A DNA stretch of 64,000 bases. Source: Nostoc calcicola FACHB-3891. GTDB lineage: Bacteria; Cyanobacteriota; Cyanobacteriia; Cyanobacteriales; Nostocaceae. This document shows, one piece after another, positions 35,887 to 44,633 of the stretch. Position 1 is the first letter of the stretch, and the number at the start of each line of letters is the position of its first letter. The DNA lies in assembly GCF_014697355.1 (NCBI RefSeq), contig NZ_JACJRQ010000021.1, forward strand, positions 80,198 through 144,197. Direction: 5' to 3'. The notes beneath the pieces are model-generated. The model saw only the letters and a program-made list of their open reading frames with translations, made no database searches and was not told the DNA's origin. The position numbers and the translations under genes are program-made.

Positions 35887-37536
35887 TTACTTAGCACCAG
35901 TTACAACCCATCTACTATTTCCCTCATCCCATAAAAGTGAGAAACGCACAGAACTAGGTGATTGTTTGCCATTTTTAAGAAAATATCTCAATTGAGCATC
36001 AACTGTAGCTGTTTCTGAATTAGTTTCTACTAAACTCACTTGTTCAACATCTACACTTCCTACTTGTCCTCCCCACCAATCAACATAGGAAAGATAACCA
36101 TTGGGGTGAAGACGTTTATTATTTTGATAGCTAGGAGATAACAGATTCCATGCGTCTTGATATTCGCCATTATTAATAGTTTTATAATAATCTTCCACTG
36201 CTTGTTCTGGTGAGGGTCGATTAATTTGTTGTTGTGTCGAAGTAGTTTGTTGAGGGGATTGTTGTGGAGTTTGCTGCACAACTTCAGAATCAACAGGTTG
36301 TTGAACAGGTGGTGTAGTTTGCTGCACAATTTGAGAATCAACAGGCTGTTGAGAACTTACTGATGGTACGACGTTTTTTGTTTCATTACTGTTTGTCGAA
36401 AGTTCACTTGATGAGGCTGTAGACTGCGTTGCTGGTTGATTTGATTTATTGAGAGCAAAACCAATCACTATAGAACTACCAATTAAACCACCAGCAATTA
36501 AACTACCGAGAAGTATTCCCTTCTGTCCGCTATTTTGATTGCTAGGTTGACTAGAAGAACCAGGACTAACAGCAACTGTATTTTGTAGTGTTGCAGGAGG
36601 CTGTACGTTGACTACTGGCGGTTGGTTGTAAGGTATTGTTGGATGAACTGGCGGTTGGTTGTAAGGTATTGTTGGTGCTACTGGTGGTTGATTGTAAGGT
36701 ACTGTTGGAGGAACTGACCCAAATTGTAAGGCGTCTAACATTTCTCTGGCTGTGGCAAAGCGATCGCGTGGATGATAAGCGATCGCTCGATCTATCACTC
36801 CTGCTAATGTCGGACTAATACTCAAAGCATGTCTGTGCCAAATAATTTCTCCGCTACGTGAATCTGTCTCCAATTCTTGTGGCTGTTTTCCCGTGAGAAG
36901 ATAAATTGCTGTGATTCCTAAACTATATAAATCACTAGAATAAACTGGTCTACCTGCGGCTTGTTCGCTTGGCATAAATCCCGGCGTACCAATCACAATG
37001 GAACTCGTAGGTAAGCCTTGGGAATTCACCACTGTTCCCATTGATTCCCGAACAGCACCGAAATCAATCAGCACCGCCTTACGATCTCGATGACGCAAAA
37101 TGATGTTATCTGGCTTAATGTCTCGATGGACAATCCGCTGATTGTGTACTTGTTCGAGTACTGGTAATAAATTTATTAATATCTCTCTGACGGCGCTTTC
37201 AGTTAATAAGCCTTGTTCGTGGACTTTCGCTGTTAAGGTGTCACCTTCTATCCACTCTTGAACCAAGTAGAATTGTCCATCTGACTGAAAGTAAGCATAC
37301 AAGGTGGGAATTTGGTTACTTGTGCCGCCTAAGTCTTCTAAAATTGCCGCTTCCCGTTGGAATCTTTCTTGCACCAACTGATAAATTTGCGGGTTGTTTT
37401 GAATTGGTCTTAGCTGTTTAATTACACAGCGGCGATTAGAAGGCATTTGGGTATCTTCGGCTAAGAAAGTCTCACCAAACCCACCGCTTCCTAAAGTCTG
37501 AATAACTCGATAGCGGTTGTTTAGCAGTGTTTGCAT
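35887..37536 (-). CDS. Serine/threonine protein kinase with NTF2-like C-terminal domain
   Basis: A 549-residue paralogue of the preceding kinase. Kinase motifs: GSGGFGETF, CVIKQLRPI, HRDIKPDNI, IDFGAVRES, GTPGFMPSEQAAGRP. Residues about 280-310 hold three near-identical YNQPPV repeats with T-I-P or V-P spacers. One membrane helix is at about 340-362 (ILLGSLIAGGLIGSSIVIGF). Gln/Ser/Pro-rich repeats (about 385-440) lead to an NTF2/SnoaL-like C-terminal domain (AVEDYYKTINNGEYQDAWNL). Intact catalytic residues. Probably the same operon or a tandem duplicate with its own promoter. Confidence 0.94.
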   Translation of the reverse strand: MQTLLNNRYRVIQTLGSGGFGETFLAEDTQMPSNRRCVIKQLRPIQNNPQIYQLVQERFQREAAILEDLGGTSNQIPTLYAYFQSDGQFYLVQEWIEGDTLTAKVHEQGLLTESAVREILINLLPVLEQVHNQRIVHRDIKPDNIILRHRDRKAVLIDFGAVRESMGTVVNSQGLPTSSIVIGTPGFMPSEQAAGRPVYSSDLYSLGITAIYLLTGKQPQELETDSRSGEIIWHRHALSISPTLAGVIDRAIAYHPRDRFATAREMLDALQFGSVPPTVPYNQPPVAPTIPYNQPPVHPTIPYNQPPVVNVQPPATLQNTVAVSPGSSSQPSNQNSGQKGILLGSLIAGGLIGSSIVIGFALNKSNQPATQSTASSSELSTNSNETKNVVPSVSSQQPVDSQIVQQTTPPVQQPVDSEVVQQTPQQSPQQTTSTQQQINRPSPEQAVEDYYKTINNGEYQDAWNLLSPSYQNNKRLHPNGYLSYVDWWGGQVGSVDVEQVSLVETNSETATVDAQLRYFLKNGKQSPSSVRFSLLWDEGNSRWVVTGAK

Positions 37537-37934
37537 AAGTTAGCACTGGTACTTATAAGGGTGTTTTGTGGTGTTGTTCTATCTACTTTAGTTTGTATCT
37601 GATTTTTTTTATTAGCAGGAATATAAACATTACTGAATATAATATCCGTGAGAGAGTAAGGATGAGAAAATAGCGCTACCCACACAGTAATTGCGAAGCG
37701 CTATGCTTTTAGTGACGCAAATATTTCTGTTTTGACCGTTTGCAGGTGCGATCGCCACACTTATCTGTGGTCACAAATATTTCATACAGATACAGATGTA
37801 GGGGCGTACAGCTGTACGCCCCTACAGCGGGCATATATGTTGTAAAGATTTTAGTCAATGGTATTAGTGGTTACTGTAATAGTATTAACAGTTACCAGTG
37901 TTTACTGGTTTGAATTTCCCAGCCAAACATTTTT
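37537..37934. other. Non-coding region with a 30-bp perfect palindrome
   Basis: About 400 bp upstream of the second kinase and downstream of the 55-residue gene. It includes the 30-bp palindrome at 37797-37826 and an AT-rich probable promoter near 37580-37620. Confidence 0.55.
37797..37826. repeat. Perfect palindrome TGTAGGGGCGTACAG
   Basis: TGTAGGGGCGTACAG is followed directly by its exact complement. Related hairpins occur at 44997-45026, 57791-57818 and 59487-59527. The positions (gene ends) suggest transcript-end hairpins that derive from a dispersed repeat. Confidence 0.85.
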
Positions 37935-38102
37935 CTACTGACGGTCTTCTTGATCCTTAGGCTTGGATCTTTGTCGATGTTGTTCAACCTGTTGATCGAC
38001 GGTTTCTTTGATTTTTCGCTCAGTAGCGTCCATTGCAGAATATTTAAAGCGGTTGAGTATGCTACTGAATAAGTTACCAAAGAATCTCTCAATTTCTTGC
38101 AT
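37935..38102 (-). CDS. Small basic-tailed protein (55 aa)
   Basis: A 55-residue protein beginning MQEIERFFGNLFSSILNRFK and ending in a charged tail (HRQRSKPKDQEDRQ). GAGG lies 9 bases before the ATG at 38102. The N-terminal part is amphipathic, the rest hydrophilic. I recognise no family; similar short proteins occur in filamentous cyanobacteria. An overlapping frame to 38117 adds five residues without better support. Confidence 0.55.
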   Translation of the reverse strand: MQEIERFFGNLFSSILNRFKYSAMDATERKIKETVDQQVEQHRQRSKPKDQEDRQ

Positions 38103-38484
38103 GATTTTATACCTCAATATTTAAAGGTAAATTATTGACTCTATATAGTAATCCGCTTTGATTTTTGAACTTATTTGTGTGGCCAGGGAGTAGGGAGTAG
38201 GGAATGGGGAATCAGCTTTTGAGTTGAAGGCAAGTTTTTTCAAAAATCAAACAAGATTCCTATATTTGGTTTTGCACTTTCTGGTGGAAGTTGGAAGTAG
38301 AATGCTAACCTGTCTTTTTTGAAGTATCTGTTAGTCGCTTAGCCTCTCTGAGTGATAGATTACAACCCGTTAGACTCCACCTATTGTAATATGTCTAAAG
38401 TAATAAATTTGACTTGATAATAATTCGTAATTCGTAATGGGCTACGCCCCGCTGCGCTAACGTAATTATAAGGTACAAAAAAAT
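38103..38484. repeat. Non-coding region with a dispersed GGGCTACGCCCC repeat
   Basis: About 380 bp. A GGGAGTAGGGAGTAGGG run is at about 38187-38206 and a GGGCTACGCCCCGCTGCGCT repeat at about 38439-38463. The latter also appears at 59574-59598 and, diverged, inside the MITE at 24464. No gene. Confidence 0.6.
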
Positions 38485-39204
38485 TTACTCAATGGTATCA
38501 GGGTCTATGTTGAGCGATCGCAACTTTGCCTTTAGTTTTTCTATTTCCAATTGCGCTTGTTCTGCACGTTGACGTTCCTGTTCTGCGCGTTCTTCTGCCT
38601 GTTGCCTTGCTAAAACTTCCTGCCGTAAAGCTTCTATCAATTCATCGGCAATTAATAATTTTTCCCCTGTGTCCTCTCGATAAAACGCAATTAGCTTTCC
38701 TTCGATCGCTAAACGCAGTTGTAACGGTTCACTGCGTCCATCCTCTATAGGTTCGTAGATTTCTCCCCGCAGCCGATAGCCGCGTAACTGTTGTTCTACC
38801 CACTCAGCTTTCGGGTCAAATAGCCAGTATTCTTTAACACCCAGCTGCTCATACAGGGTCTTTTTGAAAATTTCGTCCTGTCCTTTAGTACCAAAGGATG
38901 TCATTTCAAAAATTACTGTTGGTACTTGACCCTCTTCCCAAATTTTATAGTTGTCCCGACCACCTGGTGCAACATCAAAAATCACCATCACATCTGGGGC
39001 TACCCGTAACTTAGGAAAACCCTGTGCATAGTAAAGAAATTGATTGGCCAATACTGTTGCCTGACGGTCTGCCAAATACTGTTTGAGTACTTCTAAGGTA
39101 GTTAATAAAACATAAAGGTGGTCGTAGGTTTCTGCCACTGGTTGGCCATCAGCACTGGGGTAGAAGATTTCTGATTCGACATTAACAGGTAGAGTCGCCG
39201 TCAT
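38485..39204 (-). CDS. Uma2 family putative nuclease (DUF820)
   Basis: A 239-residue member of the Uma2 (PF05685) family of restriction-endonuclease-like fold, very abundant in cyanobacteria. Core motifs are PDVMVIFDVAPGGRDNYKIW, VIFEMTSFGTKGQDE and GVKEYWLFDPKAEW. The C-terminal 50 residues form a charged coiled coil (AEERAEQERQRAEQAQLEIE). Function is unproven; nuclease activity is inferred from the fold. No partner gene is evident. Confidence 0.92.
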   Translation of the reverse strand: MTATLPVNVESEIFYPSADGQPVAETYDHLYVLLTTLEVLKQYLADRQATVLANQFLYYAQGFPKLRVAPDVMVIFDVAPGGRDNYKIWEEGQVPTVIFEMTSFGTKGQDEIFKKTLYEQLGVKEYWLFDPKAEWVEQQLRGYRLRGEIYEPIEDGRSEPLQLRLAIEGKLIAFYREDTGEKLLIADELIEALRQEVLARQQAEERAEQERQRAEQAQLEIEKLKAKLRSLNIDPDTIE

Positions 39205-39254
39205 GGTTGTAAAATCAGTGCTACAAGATTATTGTAGAGCAAGCCTGATTCTCC

Positions 39255-40028
39255 CTAATTTTGGATCTGGAAGCTTTGTAAAATGTAACTAGATAATTCA
39301 CAAAATCCTTCGCCTTCGGCAGCAGTGGTAATGTAAACAGGCTGATGTTGTAATTTATCTGCATATTCGAGGACATTTGCCACGCCTACAGAAACAGGAA
39401 AATAACGGCGATCGAATAAACTTTCATCATTGGGACTATCGCCTACGGTGACAATTTCTTCTGGTGAGTAATCAGGTAAGTATTCGCGCAATACCTGCAA
39501 CAATCCCACGGCTTTATCTTGCCCTTGGGGTTTAATGTGACACTGGACGTTACTGTAGGTAAATCCCCAACCCATTTGTTGACAGAGATGATCTAGGGTT
39601 TGTAGTTCATCTTGACTTAAAGTAGCCACGTCAAAAGTCCAATCGGTGATGCGAAAGCGATTATCAACAGATTCCTGAATTTGGGGAAATTTAGTTTGTA
39701 ACTTTTCAAAAGTTGTAGCCAAGTGCTGGCGATGCTTAGCTAAATCGGGAATGGGTGTTAAGACTACTGGTTTCTGGTTTCCAGGCGGAAAATACAAACC
39801 GCCGTTTTCTGCCATAGCACCTGCCACAGGCATCAAGCTACTCAATCCACTCACCCACCCAGCAGAACGTCCTGTGACAATCAGTACCTTAATGTTAGCT
39901 GCTGCTAAATCCTCTAAAGCTTGCAGCAGTGCGGGAGTAAATTTTCCTCGTCTAGTCAGGGTGCCATCCATATCTGTGGCGATGAGACGAATATTGCTCA
40001 AGGCAGTAAGGCTTAAATGTTTTGGCAT
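39255..40028 (-). CDS. HAD-superfamily sugar-phosphatase-like hydrolase
   Basis: A 257-residue HAD phosphatase of the Cof/sucrose-phosphatase-like subtype. Motif I is IATDMDGTLTRRG, motif II IVTGRSAGW, and motif IV VTVGDSPNDESLFD; the cap domain lies between. It probably dephosphorylates a sugar phosphate; the substrate is unknown. Start MPKHLSL at 40028. It lies divergent from the next membrane protein. Confidence 0.88.
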   Translation of the reverse strand: MPKHLSLTALSNIRLIATDMDGTLTRRGKFTPALLQALEDLAAANIKVLIVTGRSAGWVSGLSSLMPVAGAMAENGGLYFPPGNQKPVVLTPIPDLAKHRQHLATTFEKLQTKFPQIQESVDNRFRITDWTFDVATLSQDELQTLDHLCQQMGWGFTYSNVQCHIKPQGQDKAVGLLQVLREYLPDYSPEEIVTVGDSPNDESLFDRRYFPVSVGVANVLEYADKLQHQPVYITTAAEGEGFCELSSYILQSFQIQN

Positions 40029-40235
40029 ATAGGGACTGGGGATTGGGGACTAGGGATGGGGGATTGGGGATTGGGTATGGGTGGGAAGCTTTTTTATAAT
40101 CTCCCCACACTCCCTCATCCCCCTCATCCCCCCAGTCACCAACCACTTAGTAAAAAGTATTAATCGTACAGCAAGATGGCGTTGAAAATTTGGGCATCCT
40201 AAAGTTCAGGAGTCAAGTTTTTCAGTTTCACAACC
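40029..40235. repeat. G-rich/C-rich short repeat region
   Basis: GGGACTGGGGATTGGGG units (40037-40080) and CTCCCTCATCCCCCTCATCC units (40108-40130) border the divergent genes. They may pair. No gene. Confidence 0.65.
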
Positions 40236-41054
40236 ATGCGTACTTCGATGTTTCTTGCCCAATCCTCCGGGACAAAGACTAAAAAGGCATCCCAGGAAGT
40301 GCCAGCAAGTAATCCTCAAATGCCACCATTCTTGGTGATAACGTCTGGAGGACTGGCTTTAGTGGTGATTGCTTTGATTGTCTATGGTAAACTCCAGATG
40401 AATCAACTGGAGAAAAAACTTAAGTTTGAACAATTCCGCACGCGAGAAATAGAAAAAAAATTTAAGCTAGCCCTGGAAACAATTCGCAAAATGGAAACTA
40501 ATCCCGATTTGGTGAACTCACGGGATTTTAACCTAGATTATCTGCGAATGCGGATGTCAGAGGAGGTGTTTCACTTTGCGATTCTTAATCAAGTAAAGAT
40601 TAAGGTCAAAGATAAAATTTCTCAAGCACTGCGCCCAAATCAAGCCCAACAAGGAGCAGTGGGAATTGCTAACAGTGCCGGTCGGCAGGTGGATGAAACT
40701 TTTGATGTAGAGTATGAAACTGGTACTCCGCCAAACTCTGCTAAGCGTGTACTGTTTCGTATCCAAGTCCGGTTAATGAAGTTACCGACGCAAGCAACTT
40801 CCGCAACTATTAGCCAAATTATTGATTGTATAGAAACTTATTTAAGTCCGATAGATGATGAAGATAGTTGGCAACCAACAATTCAAGGTCGGATTGCGAC
40901 TATGCATTGGGATCAAAAGGCTAAGCCTACGCCTTTACTGGTGCTGGAGCAATCAAATGAAGGCGTGAATGTGACTTTTCGCACTAGTCGCCAACCAAAT
41001 GCCCCAACTCCACCAAACCAACCTGGAATGAAAAAATCAGGTTCGGCTAAATAA
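40236..41054 (+). CDS. Conserved membrane-anchored protein, unknown function
   Basis: A 272-residue protein. An N-terminal tail is followed by one membrane helix (LVITSGGLALVVIALIVY, about 33-51), then a long coiled coil (KLQMNQLEKKLKFEQFRTRE, about 52-90), and a beta-rich C-terminal domain (about 105-240) ending in a Pro-rich tail. It resembles proteins found only in cyanobacteria; I do not know the function. Start at ATG 40236 (an internal Met5 is possible). Confidence 0.75.
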   Translation: MRTSMFLAQSSGTKTKKASQEVPASNPQMPPFLVITSGGLALVVIALIVYGKLQMNQLEKKLKFEQFRTREIEKKFKLALETIRKMETNPDLVNSRDFNLDYLRMRMSEEVFHFAILNQVKIKVKDKISQALRPNQAQQGAVGIANSAGRQVDETFDVEYETGTPPNSAKRVLFRIQVRLMKLPTQATSATISQIIDCIETYLSPIDDEDSWQPTIQGRIATMHWDQKAKPTPLLVLEQSNEGVNVTFRTSRQPNAPTPPNQPGMKKSGSAK

Positions 41055-41222
41055 TACAGCAGAATTCAGAATTCAGAAGTCAGAATTCAGGAGTCAGAAT
41101 TCAGAATAGGCTCTGGGCTTAGCTAACAGATCTAAATGGTATACTTCACTTACCTTGAAATCTGCTGTAATTGTGGTTGTCATTGGTCATTTGCAAACGA
41201 CAAAAGACAAATAACATCAAAA
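41055..41222. repeat. GAATTCA short repeats
   Basis: GAATTCAG and GAGTCAGAATTC units occupy 41061-41107, downstream of both the membrane-protein gene and devA. No T-rich terminator is evident. Confidence 0.7.
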
Positions 41223-41933
41223 TTATGACTGAATAACTGTATTTGACGAATTACGGGTTAACAGACCATCTTCCATTTCTACGATGCGATCGGCGATGTC
41301 TAAAATGCGGTTGTCGTGTGTAACTAACAAGATAGTAGTTCCCTGATTTTTAGCTAGGCTCTGCATTATTTCTACGACATCGCGTCCTGATTGTTTGTCT
41401 AATGCGGCTGTTGGCTCGTCTGCTAGCACTAGGGGAGGACGATTCACTAAGGCGCGGGCGATCGCAATTCTTTGTTTTTGACCTCCAGAAAGATTGTCTG
41501 GGTAATAATTAACTCTTTCTTCTAAACCAACAGCCCGCAGCATCATTTCTGATTTAGCTACTGCTTCTGCTTGAGAAATGCGATCGTTTAATTCTACCGC
41601 CATTTGGACGTTTTGCTTGGCAGTCAAGAACCCCAGCAAATTGTGTGCTTGGAAAATATAGCCAATGCTACGTCGCATCTGCACCAGTTTGTTTTGACTG
41701 ACACCAAACAGTTCTTCACCCAAAAATTTCAAACTTCCCTCTTGTACAGACCGCAAACCACCAATCAAGCTCAGTAATGTTGTTTTCCCTGAACCCGATG
41801 GACCGGTCATAATTACAATTTCACCAGAATAAATTTCTAGGTTGATGTCAAATAAAATTTGTTTTTTCAGTGTGCCTTTGCCATAGTAATGATTGAGATT
41901 TTTAATGGCAATTACAGGTTCTTTTTTGTTCAT
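41223..41933 (-). CDS. devA: DevA-type ABC exporter ATPase
   Basis: The ATP-binding subunit of a DevBCA exporter. The 236 residues have Walker A GPSGSGKTTLL, the Q-loop FQAHNLLGFLT, signature LSGGQKQRIAIARAL, Walker B LVLADEPTAALD and the H-loop VTHD. In heterocyst-forming cyanobacteria DevBCA with TolC exports the glycolipids of the heterocyst envelope; genomes also hold several paralogues, so the substrate here is inferred. Last gene of devB-devC-devA; 96 bp separate it from devC. Confidence 0.9.
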   Translation of the reverse strand: MNKKEPVIAIKNLNHYYGKGTLKKQILFDINLEIYSGEIVIMTGPSGSGKTTLLSLIGGLRSVQEGSLKFLGEELFGVSQNKLVQMRRSIGYIFQAHNLLGFLTAKQNVQMAVELNDRISQAEAVAKSEMMLRAVGLEERVNYYPDNLSGGQKQRIAIARALVNRPPLVLADEPTAALDKQSGRDVVEIMQSLAKNQGTTILLVTHDNRILDIADRIVEMEDGLLTRNSSNTVIQS

Positions 41934-42029
41934 AAATTTGTTAGTTAGGATTTAGCAGTTCCGAGACGGAACTGTTTGTAAGAGAGTGTGGGATTGAGAG
42001 CCGCCACTAATTGATTCAGAATTCAGAAT

Positions 42030-43184
42030 TCAAAATATATCTGCTGGATCGGCAGAGCGTAATTTTCGGACTGCGATCGCGCCGGACGCAAAGCACATGA
42101 TTATGGTCAAAAATAACACGTTTGTGGCGCGATCGAAACTCATGAATACTGGTAAAAGTGTTGCAGTTCTCGCGCTTTGATACATAAATAAAGCAAAAGT
42201 TATTCCAGGTAAATATCCTAAAATTGCCAGGAGAAAAGCCTCTTGCAAAATGACTTTCAATAAATAGTTATGTGTATAGCCTATGGCTTTGAGGGTAGCA
42301 TATTCAGCTAAGTGATCTGAAACTTCTGTATAAAGGATTTGATAAACAATTACAGTCCCGACAATAAAACCCATGATAGTTCCCAGTGTAAAAATAAACC
42401 CGATAGCTGTACTACTTGCCCAGTAATTTCGCTCAAAGTCAATAAATTGTTGTTTAGTTAAAACATTTATCTCTTTAGGTATATACTTCTTTAAATCCTC
42501 GGCAACAGCATTAGCATTGGCTCCGGGTTTCAATCTAATTAACCCAATATCAATTAATCCTTTCTGACGAGTATTGAATATCCGCAGAAAGTTAACATCG
42601 CTGGTAACTAAGTTACCGTCTGCGCCAAATGATGCACCTAATGTAAATAGTCCTACTACTTTAATTCGCCGCCTTCTTACTTCTGCTGTAACGGTTTTTC
42701 CTTGGTCATAATCAGCAGCAATTGGTCCATATTCAACTCTAGAAGAACGGTCAAATAAAACTACATCTGGTAGTTTAAGTTTTTCTAAATTTTCCGGAAC
42801 TCCAGGCAAGTTTACCAGGTTAGTTTCTGGGTTCATGCCAAATACCAAGATACTACGAGGGCGGCCGGTTACAGGATTTTTCCAGGTTGTATAATCTAAA
42901 TATATAGGATGTACTGATTGTACTGTTGGCAACTCTAAAGCTTTATATAATCGTCGCTGAGAAAAGCTCCGCATTGCCAAAACAGCGCTAGATTGACTGT
43001 TAATTAAAACAATATCACCCTGCAAGCTGTTATGAAATCGCACGTTACTATAATACAAAGCATCCCGAAATCCGAGTTGCATAAACATCAAAATATCAGC
43101 AAAAGCAATCCCTGCCAAAGCCACAGCTAGGCGAGTTTTTTCTCTTGTTAGTTGTAGCCACGACAGAGGTATTTTTTTACTCAT
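42030..43184 (-). CDS. devC: DevC-type ABC exporter permease
   Basis: A 384-residue MacB/FtsX-like permease. One membrane helix near the N-end (AVALAGIAFADILMFMQLGF), a large periplasmic domain (about 50-250) and three C-terminal helices (for example IGFIFTLGTIMGFIVGTVIV and LLAILGYLPGITFALFMY). It forms the membrane core with DevA and couples to DevB. The start ATG is 24 bp after devB, so the two are co-transcribed. Confidence 0.92.
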   Translation of the reverse strand: MSKKIPLSWLQLTREKTRLAVALAGIAFADILMFMQLGFRDALYYSNVRFHNSLQGDIVLINSQSSAVLAMRSFSQRRLYKALELPTVQSVHPIYLDYTTWKNPVTGRPRSILVFGMNPETNLVNLPGVPENLEKLKLPDVVLFDRSSRVEYGPIAADYDQGKTVTAEVRRRRIKVVGLFTLGASFGADGNLVTSDVNFLRIFNTRQKGLIDIGLIRLKPGANANAVAEDLKKYIPKEINVLTKQQFIDFERNYWASSTAIGFIFTLGTIMGFIVGTVIVYQILYTEVSDHLAEYATLKAIGYTHNYLLKVILQEAFLLAILGYLPGITFALFMYQSARTATLLPVFMSFDRATNVLFLTIIMCFASGAIAVRKLRSADPADIF

Positions 43185-43208
43185 TATTAACTATGATTTT
43201 CTCAAGAA

Positions 43209-44633
43209 TTACTTATTAATTTCCACAAGAACTTTCGCATAAGTTAAACCAGAAACTTTCAGACTATCTTCTGGAGACAGAGCAATTTTCACTTCTATGA
43301 CTCTGGCATCTACATCTGCTGCTGGATCTGTATTCAATACATCTTTTTTGCCAATTTTTCTGCCAATTTCAGTGACAGTTCCTTTGAATTCTTCACTAAA
43401 TGCTCCATTATCGCTAGTGATAGTAGCGTTTTGACCGAGACGCACTTTACTAATACTATCTTCGGCGACTTCAGCAACTACAAACATTTGACTAGTTTGC
43501 CCAAGTTCAGCAATGCCATTTGCACCTATGGCTTCACCTGATTTGGTGTAAATCTTTAAAATTTCTCCAGCGATTGGCGCTTGAACATAGCTTAATTTTA
43601 GTTCTGCTTCGGCTTTTCTAACATTGGCGATCGCATTACTAACTTGGGCTAGGGCTACTTGCACATCAGTAGGACTAACGTCCAAAAGTCTGCTGAGTTT
43701 GGCTTTTTCTTCTTCAATTTGTCTTTGTAAAGTTGCTACAGTTTTGTCACGGTTAACTTTGGCTTCAATTAGCTGCTGTTGCAAAGTTGCTAAATTTTGT
43801 ATTTGATTAGCTCTCGCTTCAGCAAGTTGCTGTCGTAGAGTTGCTAATGTCTGCTTGAGGGTAGCTTGACTTTCAGCAACCTGCTGATTGGCTGTAACCG
43901 CACTCAGGCGTCTTCTATCCCGTTCCTGCTGAGAAATCGCACCTTCTCGGTATAAAAAATCATAGCGTCCCGCATCTACTTGGGCATTGCGCTGTTCGGC
44001 TTGGATACGTGTAACTGTTGCTCTGAGAGCCTCTCTTTGTCCGCTAAGTTCAGCTTCTAGGCGATTTACAGTTGCTTGTTGGACGAGTTTTTCTCCACTC
44101 AACTGAGCTGCAATTCGAGTGATGCTTGCTTGCTGAGCATCTCTTTCTCCAAGTAACTGCGCTTGTAGGCGAGCAATAACCGCTCTTTGGGCTTGAATAT
44201 CTCTTGGAGATCCGGCTCTGACTTGGGCTAAATTAGCACGGGCTTCTTGGACTTTGGCTTTTGCTTCTTCTAGTGCGGCTATTTGGGTATCGCGGTTGTC
44301 CAAAATTGCCACAATTTGGCCTTGTCTGACTTTTTCACCTTCTCTGACTAGCAGTTGCTGAATTCGTGACGATGGTGCTAATCCTGAGGATGGCGCAGAC
44401 AATTTAACAACTTCGCCTCGCGGTTCCAAACGCCCCACAGCACTAACGCTATTGCTAGATGGCATTACGGGTGCAGATACAGTGAGTTTTTTTAGCTGCT
44501 CGATTTTAGCTGTACCTAGTACCCCAGCAGCAATTACTATTGGCACCGCTACAGCGATACCCCACCAAATTTTAGGTTGTTCAGGATTAAATGTCTGTTC
44601 AGTTGGCTTTGGCTTCTCAGTCACCCTTAACAT
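43209..44633 (-). CDS. devB: DevB-type membrane-fusion (HlyD) subunit
   Basis: A 474-residue periplasmic adaptor. N-terminal membrane helix (IAVAVPIVIAAGVLG, about 25-40), lipoyl-like barrel parts (VKLSAPSSG; YVQAPIAGEILKIY), and a long alpha-hairpin about 120-330. The hairpin contains three 18-residue tandem repeats at 155-208 (RLQAQLLGERDAQQASIT and two relatives). It would link the DevAC pair to TolC. It is the first gene of devBCA, with an unusually long upstream region holding a likely NtcA promoter. Confidence 0.93.
   Translation of the reverse strand: MLRVTEKPKPTEQTFNPEQPKIWWGIAVAVPIVIAAGVLGTAKIEQLKKLTVSAPVMPSSNSVSAVGRLEPRGEVVKLSAPSSGLAPSSRIQQLLVREGEKVRQGQIVAILDNRDTQIAALEEAKAKVQEARANLAQVRAGSPRDIQAQRAVIARLQAQLLGERDAQQASITRIAAQLSGEKLVQQATVNRLEAELSGQREALRATVTRIQAEQRNAQVDAGRYDFLYREGAISQQERDRRRLSAVTANQQVAESQATLKQTLATLRQQLAEARANQIQNLATLQQQLIEAKVNRDKTVATLQRQIEEEKAKLSRLLDVSPTDVQVALAQVSNAIANVRKAEAELKLSYVQAPIAGEILKIYTKSGEAIGANGIAELGQTSQMFVVAEVAEDSISKVRLGQNATITSDNGAFSEEFKGTVTEIGRKIGKKDVLNTDPAADVDARVIEVKIALSPEDSLKVSGLTYAKVLVEINK

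Noticed and set aside
35694..35894. 66-residue frame between the kinases
   Set aside because: It overlaps the end of the upstream kinase gene on the other strand and resembles no family.
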